Part shown: positions 1 to 8,767 of the stretch, piece by piece | How the letters are laid out: each line of letters starts with the position of its first letter | Numbering within the stretch: the first letter of the stretch is position 1 | NCBI RefSeq assembly: GCF_001445575.1 | Contig: NZ_CP013200.1 | Span: 868,001 to 932,000, forward strand | Direction of reading: 5' to 3' | Source: Arthrobacter alpinus | GTDB taxonomy: Bacteria; Actinomycetota; Actinomycetes; Actinomycetales; Micrococcaceae | Length of the DNA: 64,000 bases | Translations under genes and position numbers: made by a program | Notes under the pieces: model-generated | Databases searched by the model: none | Told to the model about the DNA's origin: nothing | The model's input: only the letters and a program-made list of their open reading frames with translations

Positions 1-420
1 GACACCATTGCCCAAACCCCGGCGGACATCATTTCTCTGTGTGTGGGGATCAACAGCTACAACGCCGCCGTTTTTTCCGAGCGCAGCTATGGCCCGGCGC
101 TCCAGGGCTTCATCAAGACGATTCGCACCGCGCACCCCGAGGTGCCGATCGTGGTCATCACCGCTGTGCGCTCGCTGCCCCGCGAGGACAAGGCCAACGC
201 AGTCGGTTGGACCCTGGCCGACTACCGCAATGCCACGGCCCAGGTTGTTGCCGTGATGCAGGCGCAGGGGGACACGAATTTGCATGTCATTGACGGCGCC
301 ACGGTGCTCACGGCACAGGAGGCGGCGGAGCGGATGCCCGACACCCTGCACCCGGACACCGCAGGCTACGCACTCATGGCGGAGCGGCTAGCCCCGAAGC
401 TGGCAGCCTTCCTCCCCTGA
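1..420 (+). CDS. SGNH/GDSL-type hydrolase, C-terminal part
   Basis: The reading frame is open from the first base of the window, so this is the last 139 residues of a longer protein. It carries GINSYN near its start, which fits the Gly-x-Asn block of SGNH hydrolases (oxyanion hole). Close to the end it has DTLHPDTAGY, the catalytic Asp-x-x-His block followed by the usual Pro and Gly. Between them is a typical alpha/beta pattern with the strand PIVVITAV. The nucleophile Ser block would lie upstream of the window. Family members are esterases or lipases acting on ester or acetyl groups; the substrate cannot be inferred. The stop codon lies inside a degenerate 32-bp repeat unit. Confidence 0.75.
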   Translation, partial: DTIAQTPADIISLCVGINSYNAAVFSERSYGPALQGFIKTIRTAHPEVPIVVITAVRSLPREDKANAVGWTLADYRNATAQVVAVMQAQGDTNLHVIDGATVLTAQEAAERMPDTLHPDTAGYALMAERLAPKLAAFLP

Positions 421-480
421 CCGCCCCCGCAGCCGGACCATCCCTCAGCGATTGGGGTGTTTTCCGAATCCCTCCCTCAC
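417..480 (-). repeat. 32-bp-period intergenic repeat, minus orientation (locus 1a)
   Basis: Read on the minus strand, 449-480 is one 32-base unit beginning GTGAGGGAGGG and ending CACCCCAATCG. A second, more degenerate unit (CTGAGGGATGG...) follows at 417-448. The same unit design recurs at 537-618, 25650-25737 and 26857-26920. The 3' unit overlaps the stop codon of the SGNH gene. Confidence 0.65.
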
Positions 481-536
481 CTTTTGGGCATTTCTGACTA
501 ACGCGTCCGCAGTGGATGAATCGCAGCCCGGGTGTA

Positions 537-618
537 GTGATAGAGCGTCGGTCAGAAAACCCCAATCGGTGATAGAGCGTCGGTCCAGATACCCCAATCG
601 GTGATAGAGCGTTGGGGG
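537..618 (+). repeat. 32-bp-period intergenic repeat, plus orientation (locus 1b)
   Basis: Two full 32-base units (537-568 and 569-600) and part of a third from 601 each start GTGATAGAGCGT. The two complete units end ACCCCAATCG. Each full unit has an AAAACCCC- or ATACCCC-type core. This array points towards the array at 417-480, leaving about 56 bp between the two oppositely oriented arrays. Confidence 0.75.
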
Positions 619-1530
619 TTAGGGGAGGGCGTCCACTGCCGCCCGCAGCCGCTCCCGCAGCACCGCCGATTCCGCGCTGAATGCCCGCTGGTGTGCCACA
701 TAATCTGACTTGCCCGCCGCCGTTTCAATGGGAATGGGCGGGTAACCCCACGCGGCGAGATCGTACGGGGAGGCCTGCATGTCCATGGCCCGGATCCGCC
801 ATGACAGCTCAAAACAGTCCATGACGAGTTCGCTGGGCAGCGCCGGGGACAGCTTGTACGCCCATTTGTAGAGGTCCATGTTGGCGTGCAGGCATCCCGG
901 TTGCTCCAGATCGCGCTGGTTCTCACGCGTAGGTCTCAACTCATTGAGTCCGGAAGCCTGCGGCGTGTAAAAGCGGTAGGCGTCAAAATGCGTGCAGCGG
1001 ATGCGGTTCTCCTCCACCGTCCTATCCGTTCCGGCCGAGCCCAGCCGCAGCTCGAGATATTCGTGCCGCACGGCATTGGCTTCCTGCTGGTACACCATGG
1101 CCCATTCATGCAGCCCGAAACAGCCAAATTGCGCGGGGCGTGCTGCCGTGCGGCCCAGGATGATCCGGGCAAAATCGACTGCTTCCTTGCGCTGTTCCAG
1201 AAACTTCTCAAGATCAAGGACGACGCCGGGCCCCTCCGTAGGTGCCCCCGCCGCCTCGAGCTCGTTCCCGGCAGCCGGGCGGTAGAACTTCCAGCCCAGG
1301 CGCTCGGCCGCGGCGGCACCCGTCAGGACTAGACCGGGGCCAGGGTGCCAGCGGGAAAGCTGGCCCGGCTTCTGCGTGTAATACGTGAAGAGGAAATCCT
1401 CCACAGGGTGTTTCTGATTTGCCGAGCGGCGGGCCAGGTACGGGGCGGCGTACCGGTCAACGCGTTGTTGGTGCGCGGCCGCCCGGGCCTGCCACACACT
1501 CTCAGGCAGGGAAAGTAGGGCTGGGGTCAT
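619..1530 (-). CDS. Conserved actinobacterial protein, often annotated 3-methyladenine DNA glycosylase
   Basis: A 303-residue soluble protein. The N-terminal stretch has HPVEDFLFTYY followed by QLSRWHPGPG, a pattern I associate with an actinobacterial family usually labelled 3-methyladenine DNA glycosylase. I see no helix-hairpin-helix glycosylase motif, so the enzymatic label is only by family recollection. The ATG at 1530 lies four bases after the stop of the MarR-type gene on the same strand. The two are therefore probably one transcript, and the protein may be controlled by that regulator. The 3' end is followed by the 32-bp repeat array. It is a full-length gene; its function remains uncertain. 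Confidence 0.7.
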   Translation of the reverse strand: MTPALLSLPESVWQARAAAHQQRVDRYAAPYLARRSANQKHPVEDFLFTYYTQKPGQLSRWHPGPGLVLTGAAAAERLGWKFYRPAAGNELEAAGAPTEGPGVVLDLEKFLEQRKEAVDFARIILGRTAARPAQFGCFGLHEWAMVYQQEANAVRHEYLELRLGSAGTDRTVEENRIRCTHFDAYRFYTPQASGLNELRPTRENQRDLEQPGCLHANMDLYKWAYKLSPALPSELVMDCFELSWRIRAMDMQASPYDLAAWGYPPIPIETAAGKSDYVAHQRAFSAESAVLRERLRAAVDALP

Positions 1531-1534
1531 GGTC

Positions 1535-2062
1535 TCAATTATCCGCCATTACGGCGGTGTCATGGGCGGGCGTGCCCGTCATCACCGTTTCGGGCACACC
1601 GCCGGCGTCGGCGTGGGTGGCGGCATCGATCAAGGCCATCATGGAGTGGTGCAGTGCCATGGCGCTTTCGCGAGTCAGTCCGAGCCGGGCCATCATGGTC
1701 CCCGGCACGGAGAGGGCCTTCTCGCGCAGGGCCGCACCGGCTGGGGTGAGGTCAATGGCCAGTGCGCGCTCATCGACGCCGTCCTTAGTGCGGGTGAGGT
1801 AACCAAGCGCTTCGAGCCGCTTGAGCAGGGGAGAAAGGGTGGCCGATTCCAGCAAAAGCGCGGCGCTAATGTCCTTGACGCGGCGCGGGGCCTGCTCCCA
1901 CAGGGCAAGCATCACCAGGTACTGCGGGTGGGTCAACTGGAGTTCGGCGAGGACCGGCTTGTAGGCGGTAATCACGCTGCGGGAGGCCACGCTGAGGCCA
2001 AAGCACAGCTGGCGCTCAAGCAGCAGATCATTCTCGACGGCAGTCACGGTGTTGCTCCTCAT
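1535..2062 (-). CDS. MarR/OhrR-family transcriptional regulator
   Basis: 175 residues. The segment LCFGLSVASRSVITAYKPVL near residue 20 is the MarR/OhrR dimerisation helix with a Cys at the position used as the peroxide-sensing cysteine in OhrR. It is followed by LTHPQYLVMLALWE and a winged helix (RRVKDISAALLLESATLSPLLKRLEALGYLTR region) with basic wing residues. OhrR proteins repress peroxide-resistance genes until the Cys is oxidised. No ohr gene is visible here, so the sensing role is an inference from the Cys. It heads a likely two-gene unit with the gene at 619-1530 and sits next to a 12-bp palindrome at 2067-2078, suggesting autoregulation. The C-terminal 25 residues are longer than usual and Ala/Thr-rich. 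Confidence 0.85.
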   Translation of the reverse strand: MRSNTVTAVENDLLLERQLCFGLSVASRSVITAYKPVLAELQLTHPQYLVMLALWEQAPRRVKDISAALLLESATLSPLLKRLEALGYLTRTKDGVDERALAIDLTPAGAALREKALSVPGTMMARLGLTRESAMALHHSMMALIDAATHADAGGVPETVMTGTPAHDTAVMADN

Positions 2063-2066
2063 TTAG

Positions 2067-2078
2067 TTAGTGCACTAA
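2067..2078. promoter_or_regulatory. Candidate MarR operator
   Basis: Perfect 12-bp palindrome TTAGTGCACTAA immediately upstream of the MarR-type start codon, in the gap shared with the divergent small gene at 2164. Size and AT-flanked symmetry fit MarR/OhrR sites. Assignment is by position and symmetry only. Confidence 0.6.
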
Positions 2079-2163
2079 GTATCAGAGTACTATGGATACT
2101 GTCGCCACCGCCGATCGGGTTGAAAAGCATGTTTACAACCCCTCACCGCAAGGACTGCCAGCT

Positions 2164-2388
2164 ATGCCCAAGACTCCTTTTATTCATAGAATGATGCGCT
2201 TCACGGGCCGTCTGCGCTTTATTTTTGGCCCCGCAGTAAGCAGCCCGCTGGATCATGAAATGACGCCTGAGAACAAGGCGCTGTTGGCATCCCAGCAGGC
2301 CGCGTCTCAAGCGTTCATCACCGCAACCAGGCCCGATGGGAGCACGTATCTGGTGCCGCGGGACCCGGACGATCAGTCACTTCGCTAG
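2164..2388 (+). CDS. Small hypothetical protein
   Basis: 74 residues from the ATG at 2164, beginning MPKTPFIHRMMRF. An in-frame start at 2092 exists, but the AAGGA about ten bases before 2164 favours the shorter form. The protein is basic at the N-terminus, without a signal peptide or clear membrane helix, and ends in a Asp/Pro-rich tail. It is divergent from the MarR-type gene and shares the palindromic operator region, so it may be a target. No family recognised. Confidence 0.55.
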   Translation: MPKTPFIHRMMRFTGRLRFIFGPAVSSPLDHEMTPENKALLASQQAASQAFITATRPDGSTYLVPRDPDDQSLR

Positions 2389-2495
2389 CTCGCCTCGGTG
2401 AACGCTGCTGTACATTCATCTGTGCCATTGGCGCCCTTGAGGCGTAAAATGAGGGAATCCTGTACACGCGGTTCTCTTGTTGAGAGGGGGTGTTG

Positions 2496-2726
2496 ATGAT
2501 GACGAGCGGTGAAAAGTTCGTGGACAAGTTAATGCATGCCACGGAGAAGTTCAAGAAGGTCTATGGGTCTGCTGACCAGGGCGACATGGATTCCCCTGTG
2601 GTACATCGCCATGACGACTTCGAAGACAGCAGCGATGAGCAACTGACCCACTTTGAAGAGCGGACGGATTCAGACGGCCACCATTACGCTGTCCGCAAGG
2701 ATGAAGAACCAGCCGAGGAACATTAG
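2496..2726 (+). CDS. Small acidic hypothetical protein
   Basis: 76 residues from the ATG at 2496, preceded by a GAGAGGGGG Shine-Dalgarno-like tract. The protein is very acidic in its second half (DDFEDSSDEQ, DEEPAEEH) with several His residues and no membrane segment. It is followed directly by a strong hairpin at 2736-2774, which supports it as a real single-gene transcript. No function can be assigned. Confidence 0.55.
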   Translation: MMTSGEKFVDKLMHATEKFKKVYGSADQGDMDSPVVHRHDDFEDSSDEQLTHFEERTDSDGHHYAVRKDEEPAEEH

Positions 2727-2735
2727 CCCCAAATA

Positions 2736-2774
2736 AGAAGCTGACCCGCAGAATTCTGCAGGTCAGCTTCTTTG
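2736..2774 (+). terminator. Rho-independent-like terminator hairpin
   Basis: Eleven-base outer arms AGAAGCTGACC/GGTCAGCTTCT enclose an inner GCAGAATTCTGC palindrome, followed by a short T tract. Placed ten bases after the stop of the small acidic gene. A second hairpin at 2815-2844 (AAATCGC/GCGATTT extended by CCCAG/CTGGG) lies just past the aspartokinase stop and may serve that gene. Confidence 0.75.
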
Positions 2775-2858
2775 GTGTGTACGCCCGTAGTGTTGGGCCC
2801 ACGCTCACCAGGTTCCCAGGAAATCGCGTCAGCGATTTGCTGGGCCGGTGAGTGGGGA

Positions 2859-4145
2859 TCAGCGGCCAGTGCCGCCGTAGACCGTTGCCTCGTCGTCAGT
2901 GTCCAGGCCAAAAGCCTTATGAACGGCGCGAACTGCCGTATCCAGCAGGTCCGCACGGGTCACGACGGAGATGCGAATCTCGGAGGTGGAGATCAAATCG
3001 ATGTTCACGCCGGCGTCGGACAGGGCCTTGAAGAAGCTGTAGGAGACGCCCGGGTTGGAGCGCATTCCGGCGCCAATCAGGGACAGCTTGCCGATCTTGT
3101 CGTCATAGATCAGGTCCTCAAAGCCAACATCTTCTTGGCGGGCGCGCAGGGCGGCCAGCGCGTCCTCGCCCTCAACCATGGGCAGCGTGAAGGAGATATC
3201 CGTCTTGCCGGATCCGTGGGTGGAGATGTTCTGCACGATCATGTCAATGTTGCTGTGTGCCCCGGCAATGATGCCGAAAATCATGGCGGCCTTGCCGGGG
3301 ATATCCGGCACACCAACAACTGTAACTTTGGCTTCGGACCGGTCGTGCGCCACGCCGGAGATGATTGGCTGCTCCAAGGCAACTCCCTCTGAGATTTTGA
3401 TTTTGTCATCGGGGCTGGGCAGAACCCAGGTTCCCTCGTTGTCGCTAAAGGATGACCGCACATGGATGGGCAGTCCAAAACGTCGAGCGTATTCCACGCA
3501 GCGGAGGTGCAGGATCTTGGCGCCCGAGGCGGCCATTTCCAGCATTTCCTCACTGGAGATCTTGTCGATCTTCTGAGCGCTGGGGACCACGCGCGGATCG
3601 GCCGTGTACACGCCGTCGACGTCTGTGTAAATCTCACAAACGTCAGCGTTCAGGGCAGCGGCCAGTGCAACGGCGGTGGTGTCGGAGCCGCCGCGGCCCA
3701 TAGTGGTGATCTCGTGGGTTGTGCGGCTCATGCCCTGGAAGCCGGCAACAATGGCCACCTTGCCCTTGTCCAGGGCGGTGCGTACGCGGTGCGGGTCCAC
3801 ATCGATGATGCGGGCCTTGCCGTGAATGCCATCGGTAATCATGCCGGCCTGGCTGCCTGTGAAGGATTGAGCCACGCCGCCCTGCGAGCTAATCGCCATG
3901 GCCAACAGGGCCATGGAAATACGCTCACCTGCGGTCATGAGCATGTCCAGCTCGCGGGCCGGGGGATGCTCGGCGACCTGGGCGGCCAGATCCAGCAGCT
4001 CATCGGTGGTGTCACCCATGGCTGAAACGACGACGACGACCTCGTTGCCGGCCGCTTGGGTGCTAACAACCCGGCGGGCAACGCGAAGAATGCCCTCGGC
4101 GTCAGACACGGAGGAACCGCCATACTTTTGAACAATCAGGCTCAT
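2859..4145 (-). CDS. lysC: Aspartate kinase
   Basis: 428 residues, the usual length of the actinobacterial alpha-type enzyme. It phosphorylates L-aspartate in the first step of lysine, threonine, methionine and diaminopimelate synthesis. The N-terminus [11 protein letters not shown] is the aspartokinase signature. The amino-acid kinase domain runs to about residue 240 ([34 protein letters not shown]). Two ACT domains follow ([19 protein letters not shown] and [20 protein letters not shown]), which bind Lys/Thr for feedback inhibition. In Corynebacterium the ACT part is also made as a separate beta subunit from an internal start; this is possible here but not shown. The usual partner asd is not adjacent downstream. 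Confidence 0.97.
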   Translation of the reverse strand: MSLIVQKYGGSSVSDAEGILRVARRVVSTQAAGNEVVVVVSAMGDTTDELLDLAAQVAEHPPARELDMLMTAGERISMALLAMAISSQGGVAQSFTGSQAGMITDGIHGKARIIDVDPHRVRTALDKGKVAIVAGFQGMSRTTHEITTMGRGGSDTTAVALAAALNADVCEIYTDVDGVYTADPRVVPSAQKIDKISSEEMLEMAASGAKILHLRCVEYARRFGLPIHVRSSFSDNEGTWVLPSPDDKIKISEGVALEQPIISGVAHDRSEAKVTVVGVPDIPGKAAMIFGIIAGAHSNIDMIVQNISTHGSGKTDISFTLPMVEGEDALAALRARQEDVGFEDLIYDDKIGKLSLIGAGMRSNPGVSYSFFKALSDAGVNIDLISTSEIRISVVTRADLLDTAVRAVHKAFGLDTDDEATVYGGTGR

Positions 4146-4465
4146 GGGTGCACACTCATTGACTTACCTAACGCAACACTAGGAGAGAGGAAAATTGCTG
4201 CCGCTCACGCCGGGCCGCACCGTACGCTGGGCTAAGTGCGGCGTCATCAGCGCGGAGGGCAGTTCTGGCAAGTTTAGCGCGGAGGGGTGCCAACGTGGAA
4301 TTGTCGTGTCCACATGGTGGTCTATTAAGTCGTCACGCTTAGCTCAGGGCTTTGTAGAGATTTGCAGAAAACCCCCAATACCTCCGACGGCGGGATGATG
4401 ACGGGACGCTCGACGAGGCCTAGGCTGATCCCAAGACCGCGACTGCGGCGCCTAGGGAGGTAACG
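4146..4465 (+). other. Divergent intergenic region between lysC and the ABC operon
   Basis: About 320 bases with no convincing gene. It must hold the lysC promoter (minus) and the ABC-transporter promoter (plus). A possible plus-strand promoter is TTGTCG at 4301-4306 with TATTAA at 4323-4328, spaced 16 bases. No riboswitch-like structure recognised. Confidence 0.35.
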
Positions 4466-5485
4466 ATGACCGAAGACCAGCCACCGCCGCCTGATGGGGT
4501 TGACGCCAAGCCGCCTGAAGCTGAGCCCGTCGGAGCTAAGCCACCCGAAGCCATTCCAGCGGAGCCCTTTCACGGGCTCAGCGCCACCGGGCTGTCCCGC
4601 AGCTTTGGTGAGGTGCACGCCGTCGTAGATATGACACTGTACGCTCCGGCTGGGCAGGTTACAGCCCTCATTGGTCCCAATGGGGCCGGCAAAACCACCT
4701 TGTTGCTGATGCTGGCGTCGCTGCTGGCCCCGGACACCGGAGCGATCAGCATCATGGGGATCGACCCGGTCAAGAACCCGTCCGCAGCGCGGGCCAAGAT
4801 CGGGTGGATGCCGGACAGCTTGGGCGTTTGGGAGGCGCTGACCGCGCGGGAAATCCTGACCACCATGGGCCGTTTTTACCACTTGCCCAAGGCCACTATT
4901 GCCAGCCGTGTGACGGAACTGCTGGAACGGGTCAATCTTTCGGCACTCGCGGACCAAAGAGCACGGGTGCTCTCGCGCGGACAACAGCAGCGGCTGAGCT
5001 TGGCACGGGCGCTGTTACATGATCCGCAGGTGTTGTTGCTGGATGAACCGGCCTCCGGGCTTGATCCAGGATCGCGTGTCGCGTTGCGCAGCATCCTGCG
5101 TGAACTGGCTGCCGAGGGCAAGGCCATTGTGGTTTCATCGCATGTGTTGGCTGAGCTTGATGAAATTGCCGACGGCGCCGTGTTCGTCAATCAAGGCCGG
5201 ACAGTGCTGCTGCAATCGGTGGAGCAGGCAGTTGCGCAAGGACGCAAGTACTCCATTGCCGCGCTTGATGCCCCCGCGTTGTCGGCGGCGCTGGCAACCT
5301 TGGGTGTTGACTTTGTCCCCGGCACTGGTCGGCGCGATGCCGTGGTGGTCACTGTTGGTTCTGAAATTCTCGCAGCCAATTTGCTGCGAGAGCTGATCAC
5401 CGCCGGCGTTCCTGTGTCCGATTTTGGCCCCGCCACGGGCGCCCTGGAAGAAACATACCTAAGTATGGAGGTGGAACAGCCATGA
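4466..5485 (+). CDS. ABC transporter ATP-binding protein
   Basis: 339 residues. A proline-rich leader of about 35 residues precedes a CcmA-type ATPase. Walker A GPNGAGKTT lies at about 70-78, the signature as LSRGQQQR near 169, Walker B VLLLDEP near 189 followed by ASGLDP, and the switch His in SSHVLAEL. The signature has Arg in place of the usual second Gly (LSRGQ), seen in some exporters. A C-terminal accessory domain follows. The gene has a good GGGAGG site before the ATG and overlaps the permease gene by four bases, so the pair forms a two-component ABC-2-type exporter. The exported substrate cannot be inferred. Confidence 0.92.
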   Translation: MTEDQPPPPDGVDAKPPEAEPVGAKPPEAIPAEPFHGLSATGLSRSFGEVHAVVDMTLYAPAGQVTALIGPNGAGKTTLLLMLASLLAPDTGAISIMGIDPVKNPSAARAKIGWMPDSLGVWEALTAREILTTMGRFYHLPKATIASRVTELLERVNLSALADQRARVLSRGQQQRLSLARALLHDPQVLLLDEPASGLDPGSRVALRSILRELAAEGKAIVVSSHVLAELDEIADGAVFVNQGRTVLLQSVEQAVAQGRKYSIAALDAPALSAALATLGVDFVPGTGRRDAVVVTVGSEILAANLLRELITAGVPVSDFGPATGALEETYLSMEVEQP

Positions 5486-6696
5486 CAACGCTCCACGATG
5501 AACAGGCACCCGAGAATCAACAGTCCCCAACGGTGGACCCGAAGGGTGTTCCCGGGACAGTCGGCCGCTACCTAGAAGGGGTGAGCGCCGTCATCGGCAT
5601 GGAACTACGCCAGAGGCTGCGCTCGCGGGGTTGGTACATCATGTTGGGCATCTGGTTTGCGCTGATCTGGCTGGTGACAGCGTTGATCTGGTTCAGCTGG
5701 AAGGCGCAGTCCAGCTACAACTTTGACCCCGGGTTTGGCAGCGTGGGTCCGGGACCGCTGATTTTTGAGGCGGTGTGTGCTTTTGTGCTGCTGTTCGGGC
5801 TGCTGGTGGCGCCCGCCTTTTCGGCCAACGCGATCAGCGGCGACCGTTCGGCCGGAACCCTGGCCATCATGCAGGTGACCCTGCTGCGGCCGGGGCAGCT
5901 TTTGTGGGGGAAGTTCCTCGCCTCATGGGTTGTCAGCCTGACGTTCCTGGTAGTGAGCGTGCCGTTCCTGATCTACGGCATCGCCCAAGGCGGCCTGGGT
6001 GCCGGCTACATTTTGCTTGCCTTGGTCATGCTCGCCCTTGAACTCGGCGTGGTGTGCGCCCTGGGCGTGGGGATTTCGGCGCTGGCCAACCGGCCGCTCT
6101 TTTCGATTGTGGTCACATATTTGACGGTGGCCGCATTGACCTTTGGCACGCTGATTGCCTTTGGCCTGGGCGCTGCCGTCAGCAACGGCACGGTGGACGC
6201 CAACCAAGCTTTCTTCAAAGGCATGGAGATGTACCCGGATAGGCAGATCCCGGACCAGGACCCGGAGATGTATCCGCCGGCACCGCTTCCGGCGGACGTC
6301 ACAGATGAAAATGACGAGTACGCGTGCTACGGGCCGTTACAGCCGCAATCGGTGAGCCGGACCGAACGGGTCGCTTGGCTGCTGGCCATGAACCCGTTTG
6401 TGGTTGTGGCCGATGCCATTCCCTACCCTGCGCGGACCACCCAGGAGCAGTCCTACGGTGCGATCGGCGTGTTTGAGAACATCAGCCAGGGCGCCCGATA
6501 CGCCCAGGCAGGGCCAGACGCAACGTATCAGTGCGCGGGAGGCAAGGTCACGGCGTCGCAGCTTGAACAGCAGGTGCCGCTCTGGCCGTTGGGCTTGGGG
6601 CTGCAATTGCTGGTGGCGGCGGCAATCCTGGCCCTCGGTTGGCGGGCCCTGCGCACCCCGGCCGGCAAATTGCCCAAGGGGACCCGGGTGGCTTAG
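5482..6696 (+). CDS. ABC-2-type transporter permease
   Basis: 404 residues. Six hydrophobic segments are visible: about residues 52-74, 90-115, 150-172, 173-200, 208-235 and 370-392. The first five lie in the N-terminal 240 residues. A hydrophilic loop of roughly 130 residues, rich in Pro, Asp and Glu, separates the fifth and sixth; this layout is known from ABC-2 permeases of the Nat/YhaP group. It is translationally coupled (ATGA overlap) to the ATPase. A strong hairpin after the stop ends the operon. Confidence 0.88.
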   Translation: MTTLHDEQAPENQQSPTVDPKGVPGTVGRYLEGVSAVIGMELRQRLRSRGWYIMLGIWFALIWLVTALIWFSWKAQSSYNFDPGFGSVGPGPLIFEAVCAFVLLFGLLVAPAFSANAISGDRSAGTLAIMQVTLLRPGQLLWGKFLASWVVSLTFLVVSVPFLIYGIAQGGLGAGYILLALVMLALELGVVCALGVGISALANRPLFSIVVTYLTVAALTFGTLIAFGLGAAVSNGTVDANQAFFKGMEMYPDRQIPDQDPEMYPPAPLPADVTDENDEYACYGPLQPQSVSRTERVAWLLAMNPFVVVADAIPYPARTTQEQSYGAIGVFENISQGARYAQAGPDATYQCAGGKVTASQLEQQVPLWPLGLGLQLLVAAAILALGWRALRTPAGKLPKGTRVA

Positions 6697-6737
6697 CCCG
6701 CCTTCTTGCGTTGGCTCAGCCAGCGCTGAATAAAGCA

Positions 6738-6777
6738 CGACGGCGTCCGGCCCACCTAGGTGGGCCGGACGCCGTCG
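6738..6777. terminator. Bidirectional hairpin between convergent genes
   Basis: Perfect 19-bp arms (CGACGGCGTCCGGCCCACC and its complement) with a two-base loop, between the convergent permease and ilvD genes. There is no T tract on either side, so it may act as a bidirectional or Rho-assisted terminator. Confidence 0.7.
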
Positions 6778-6792
6778 GACATTCACAGGATG

Positions 6793-8688
6793 CTACGCGA
6801 CGGGGACCGCAGCGCGTGGGGCCTTCATCAGAACCTCATCGGCCGGAACCTGACGGATGGCACCCTTATCGGCGCTGGTGGCCATGGAGGCGTAGGCGCG
6901 CAGTGCTGCGGAAACCTCGCGCACACGGCCCACGGGCTGGTAGCCGGTGGTGGACTCGAGCAGATCGCGGCGCTCATCCAGCACAGCGTCGTCCACCAGC
7001 AGTTCCAGTGAACGGTTGGGGATGTCGATCCGGATGCGGTCCCCGTCCTGGACCAGGGCGATGGTTCCACCGGCGGCCGCCTCGGGGGAGACGTGGCCAA
7101 TGGACAGGCCGGAGGTGCCGCCGGAGAAGCGGCCATCCGTGATCAGCGCACAGACCTTGCCCAGGCCCAGACCCTTCAGGAATGAGGTGGGGTAGAGCAT
7201 TTCCTGCATGCCGGGGCCACCACGCGGGCCTTCGTAGCGGATGACCACCACGTCGCCTGCCTTGACCACCTTGGACAGGATCTTTTCAACAGCTTCGTCC
7301 TGGGATTCGCAGACCACGGCCGGGCCCTCGAACGTCCAGATGGACTCGTCCACGCCGGCGGTCTTGACCACGGCGCCGTCGAGCGCGATGTTGCCGCGCA
7401 GTACGCCCAATCCACCGTCCTTGGAGAACGCGTGGGCCACATCGCGCAGGCAACCCTCGGCGGCGTCGGTGTCCAGAGACGTCCACTCGGCCGACTGTGA
7501 GAAGGCGGTGGAAGAACGCTGGCCACCGGGGGCAGCGGTCCACAGAGCCTGAGCCTGGTCAGTGGCCTTGCCGCCGCGGATATCCCAGTCGTCCAGCCAA
7601 TCGGTGAGGCCCTCAGAGTGGACTGACTTGACGTTGGTGTGCAACAGCCCGCCGCGGTTCAGCTCACCCAACAGGGCGGGGATGCCGCCGGCGCGGTGCA
7701 CGTCCTCCATATAGAAGGTCTTCTTGCCGGCAACGTTCGGGGCCACCTTGGCCAGGCACGGCACCTGGCGTGACTTGGCGTCAATGTCCTCGAGATCGTA
7801 CTTCAGGCCCGCTTCCTGCGCTGCGGCGAGCAGGTGCAGGATCGTGTTGGTGGAGCCGCCCATGGCGATATCCAGCGCCATGGCGTTATCGAACGCTTCG
7901 AAGGAGGCGATGTTCCGCGGCAGCACGGAGGCGTCGTCGTCCTCGTAGTAGCGCTTGGCGATGGCGACGGCGGTGGCACCGGCGCGCTCGTAGAGTTCCT
8001 TGCGCGCGGTGTGCGTAGCGAGCAGCGAACCGTTGCCCGGCAGGGACAGGCCGATGGCCTCGGTGAGGCAGTTCATGGAGTTGGCCGTGAACATGCCCGA
8101 GCAGGAGCCGCACGTGGGGCAGGCGTTGTCCTCGATGAGCTCGATATCGTCGTCGGAGACGGAGGAGTCCACGGCGTCGGAAATGGCGTTGACCAAATCC
8201 AGCGTGCGGATGGAGCCGTCGGTCATGGTGACGCGGCCAGCTTCCATGGGGCCGCCGGAGACAAACACGGTGGGGATGTTCAGGCGCAGGGCTGCCATGA
8301 GCATGCCGGGGGTGATCTTGTCACAGTTGGAGATACAGACCAGCACGTCGGCGCAGTGCGCGTTGACCATGTACTCGACGGAGTCGGCGATCAAATCGCG
8401 CGAGGGCAGCGAGTAGAGCATGCCGCCGTGGCCCATGGCGATGCCGTCATCCACGGCGATGGTGTTGAATTCGCGGGCAATGGCGCCGGCCTTGTGGATC
8501 GCGTCGGAGACGATCCGGCCCACGGGGGCAAGGTGCGTGTGGCCGGGGACGAACTCGGTGAAGGAGTTGGCAACGGCGACGATCGGCTTGCCAATGTCTG
8601 ACTTGGCAACGCCGGAGGCCATCATGAGGGCGCGGGCGCCGGCCATGTTGCGGCCGTGGGTGACTGTGCGTGAACGTAATGGAGGCAT
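6793..8688 (-). CDS. ilvD: Dihydroxy-acid dehydratase
   Basis: 631 residues. It dehydrates 2,3-dihydroxy-isovalerate and -methylvalerate to the keto acids of valine and isoleucine synthesis, and supplies precursor to leucine and pantothenate. It starts [17 protein letters not shown] as in the E. coli-like long type. Fe-S ligands are visible as [12 protein letters not shown] and [16 protein letters not shown], with the C-terminal [20 protein letters not shown] block. It is divergent from the regulator at 8768 with only 79 bases between, but nothing shows that the regulator controls it. Confidence 0.97.
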   Translation of the reverse strand: MPPLRSRTVTHGRNMAGARALMMASGVAKSDIGKPIVAVANSFTEFVPGHTHLAPVGRIVSDAIHKAGAIAREFNTIAVDDGIAMGHGGMLYSLPSRDLIADSVEYMVNAHCADVLVCISNCDKITPGMLMAALRLNIPTVFVSGGPMEAGRVTMTDGSIRTLDLVNAISDAVDSSVSDDDIELIEDNACPTCGSCSGMFTANSMNCLTEAIGLSLPGNGSLLATHTARKELYERAGATAVAIAKRYYEDDDASVLPRNIASFEAFDNAMALDIAMGGSTNTILHLLAAAQEAGLKYDLEDIDAKSRQVPCLAKVAPNVAGKKTFYMEDVHRAGGIPALLGELNRGGLLHTNVKSVHSEGLTDWLDDWDIRGGKATDQAQALWTAAPGGQRSSTAFSQSAEWTSLDTDAAEGCLRDVAHAFSKDGGLGVLRGNIALDGAVVKTAGVDESIWTFEGPAVVCESQDEAVEKILSKVVKAGDVVVIRYEGPRGGPGMQEMLYPTSFLKGLGLGKVCALITDGRFSGGTSGLSIGHVSPEAAAGGTIALVQDGDRIRIDIPNRSLELLVDDAVLDERRDLLESTTGYQPVGRVREVSAALRAYASMATSADKGAIRQVPADEVLMKAPRAAVPVA

Positions 8689-8767
8689 GACACCTAGTTA
8701 ACCAGCATTTGGTGCCGGACCGGAAGACGGCGCTAATACTAGTAGTGGCAGTGCTAGATTTGGTGAA

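Noticed and set aside
417..618. CRISPR array
   Set aside because: The 32-base period has no alternation of identical repeats and unique spacers; units are similar over their whole length, and no cas gene is present.
4146..4465. Lysine riboswitch upstream of aspartokinase
   Set aside because: No conserved lysine-aptamer core sequence could be found on the minus strand of this gap.
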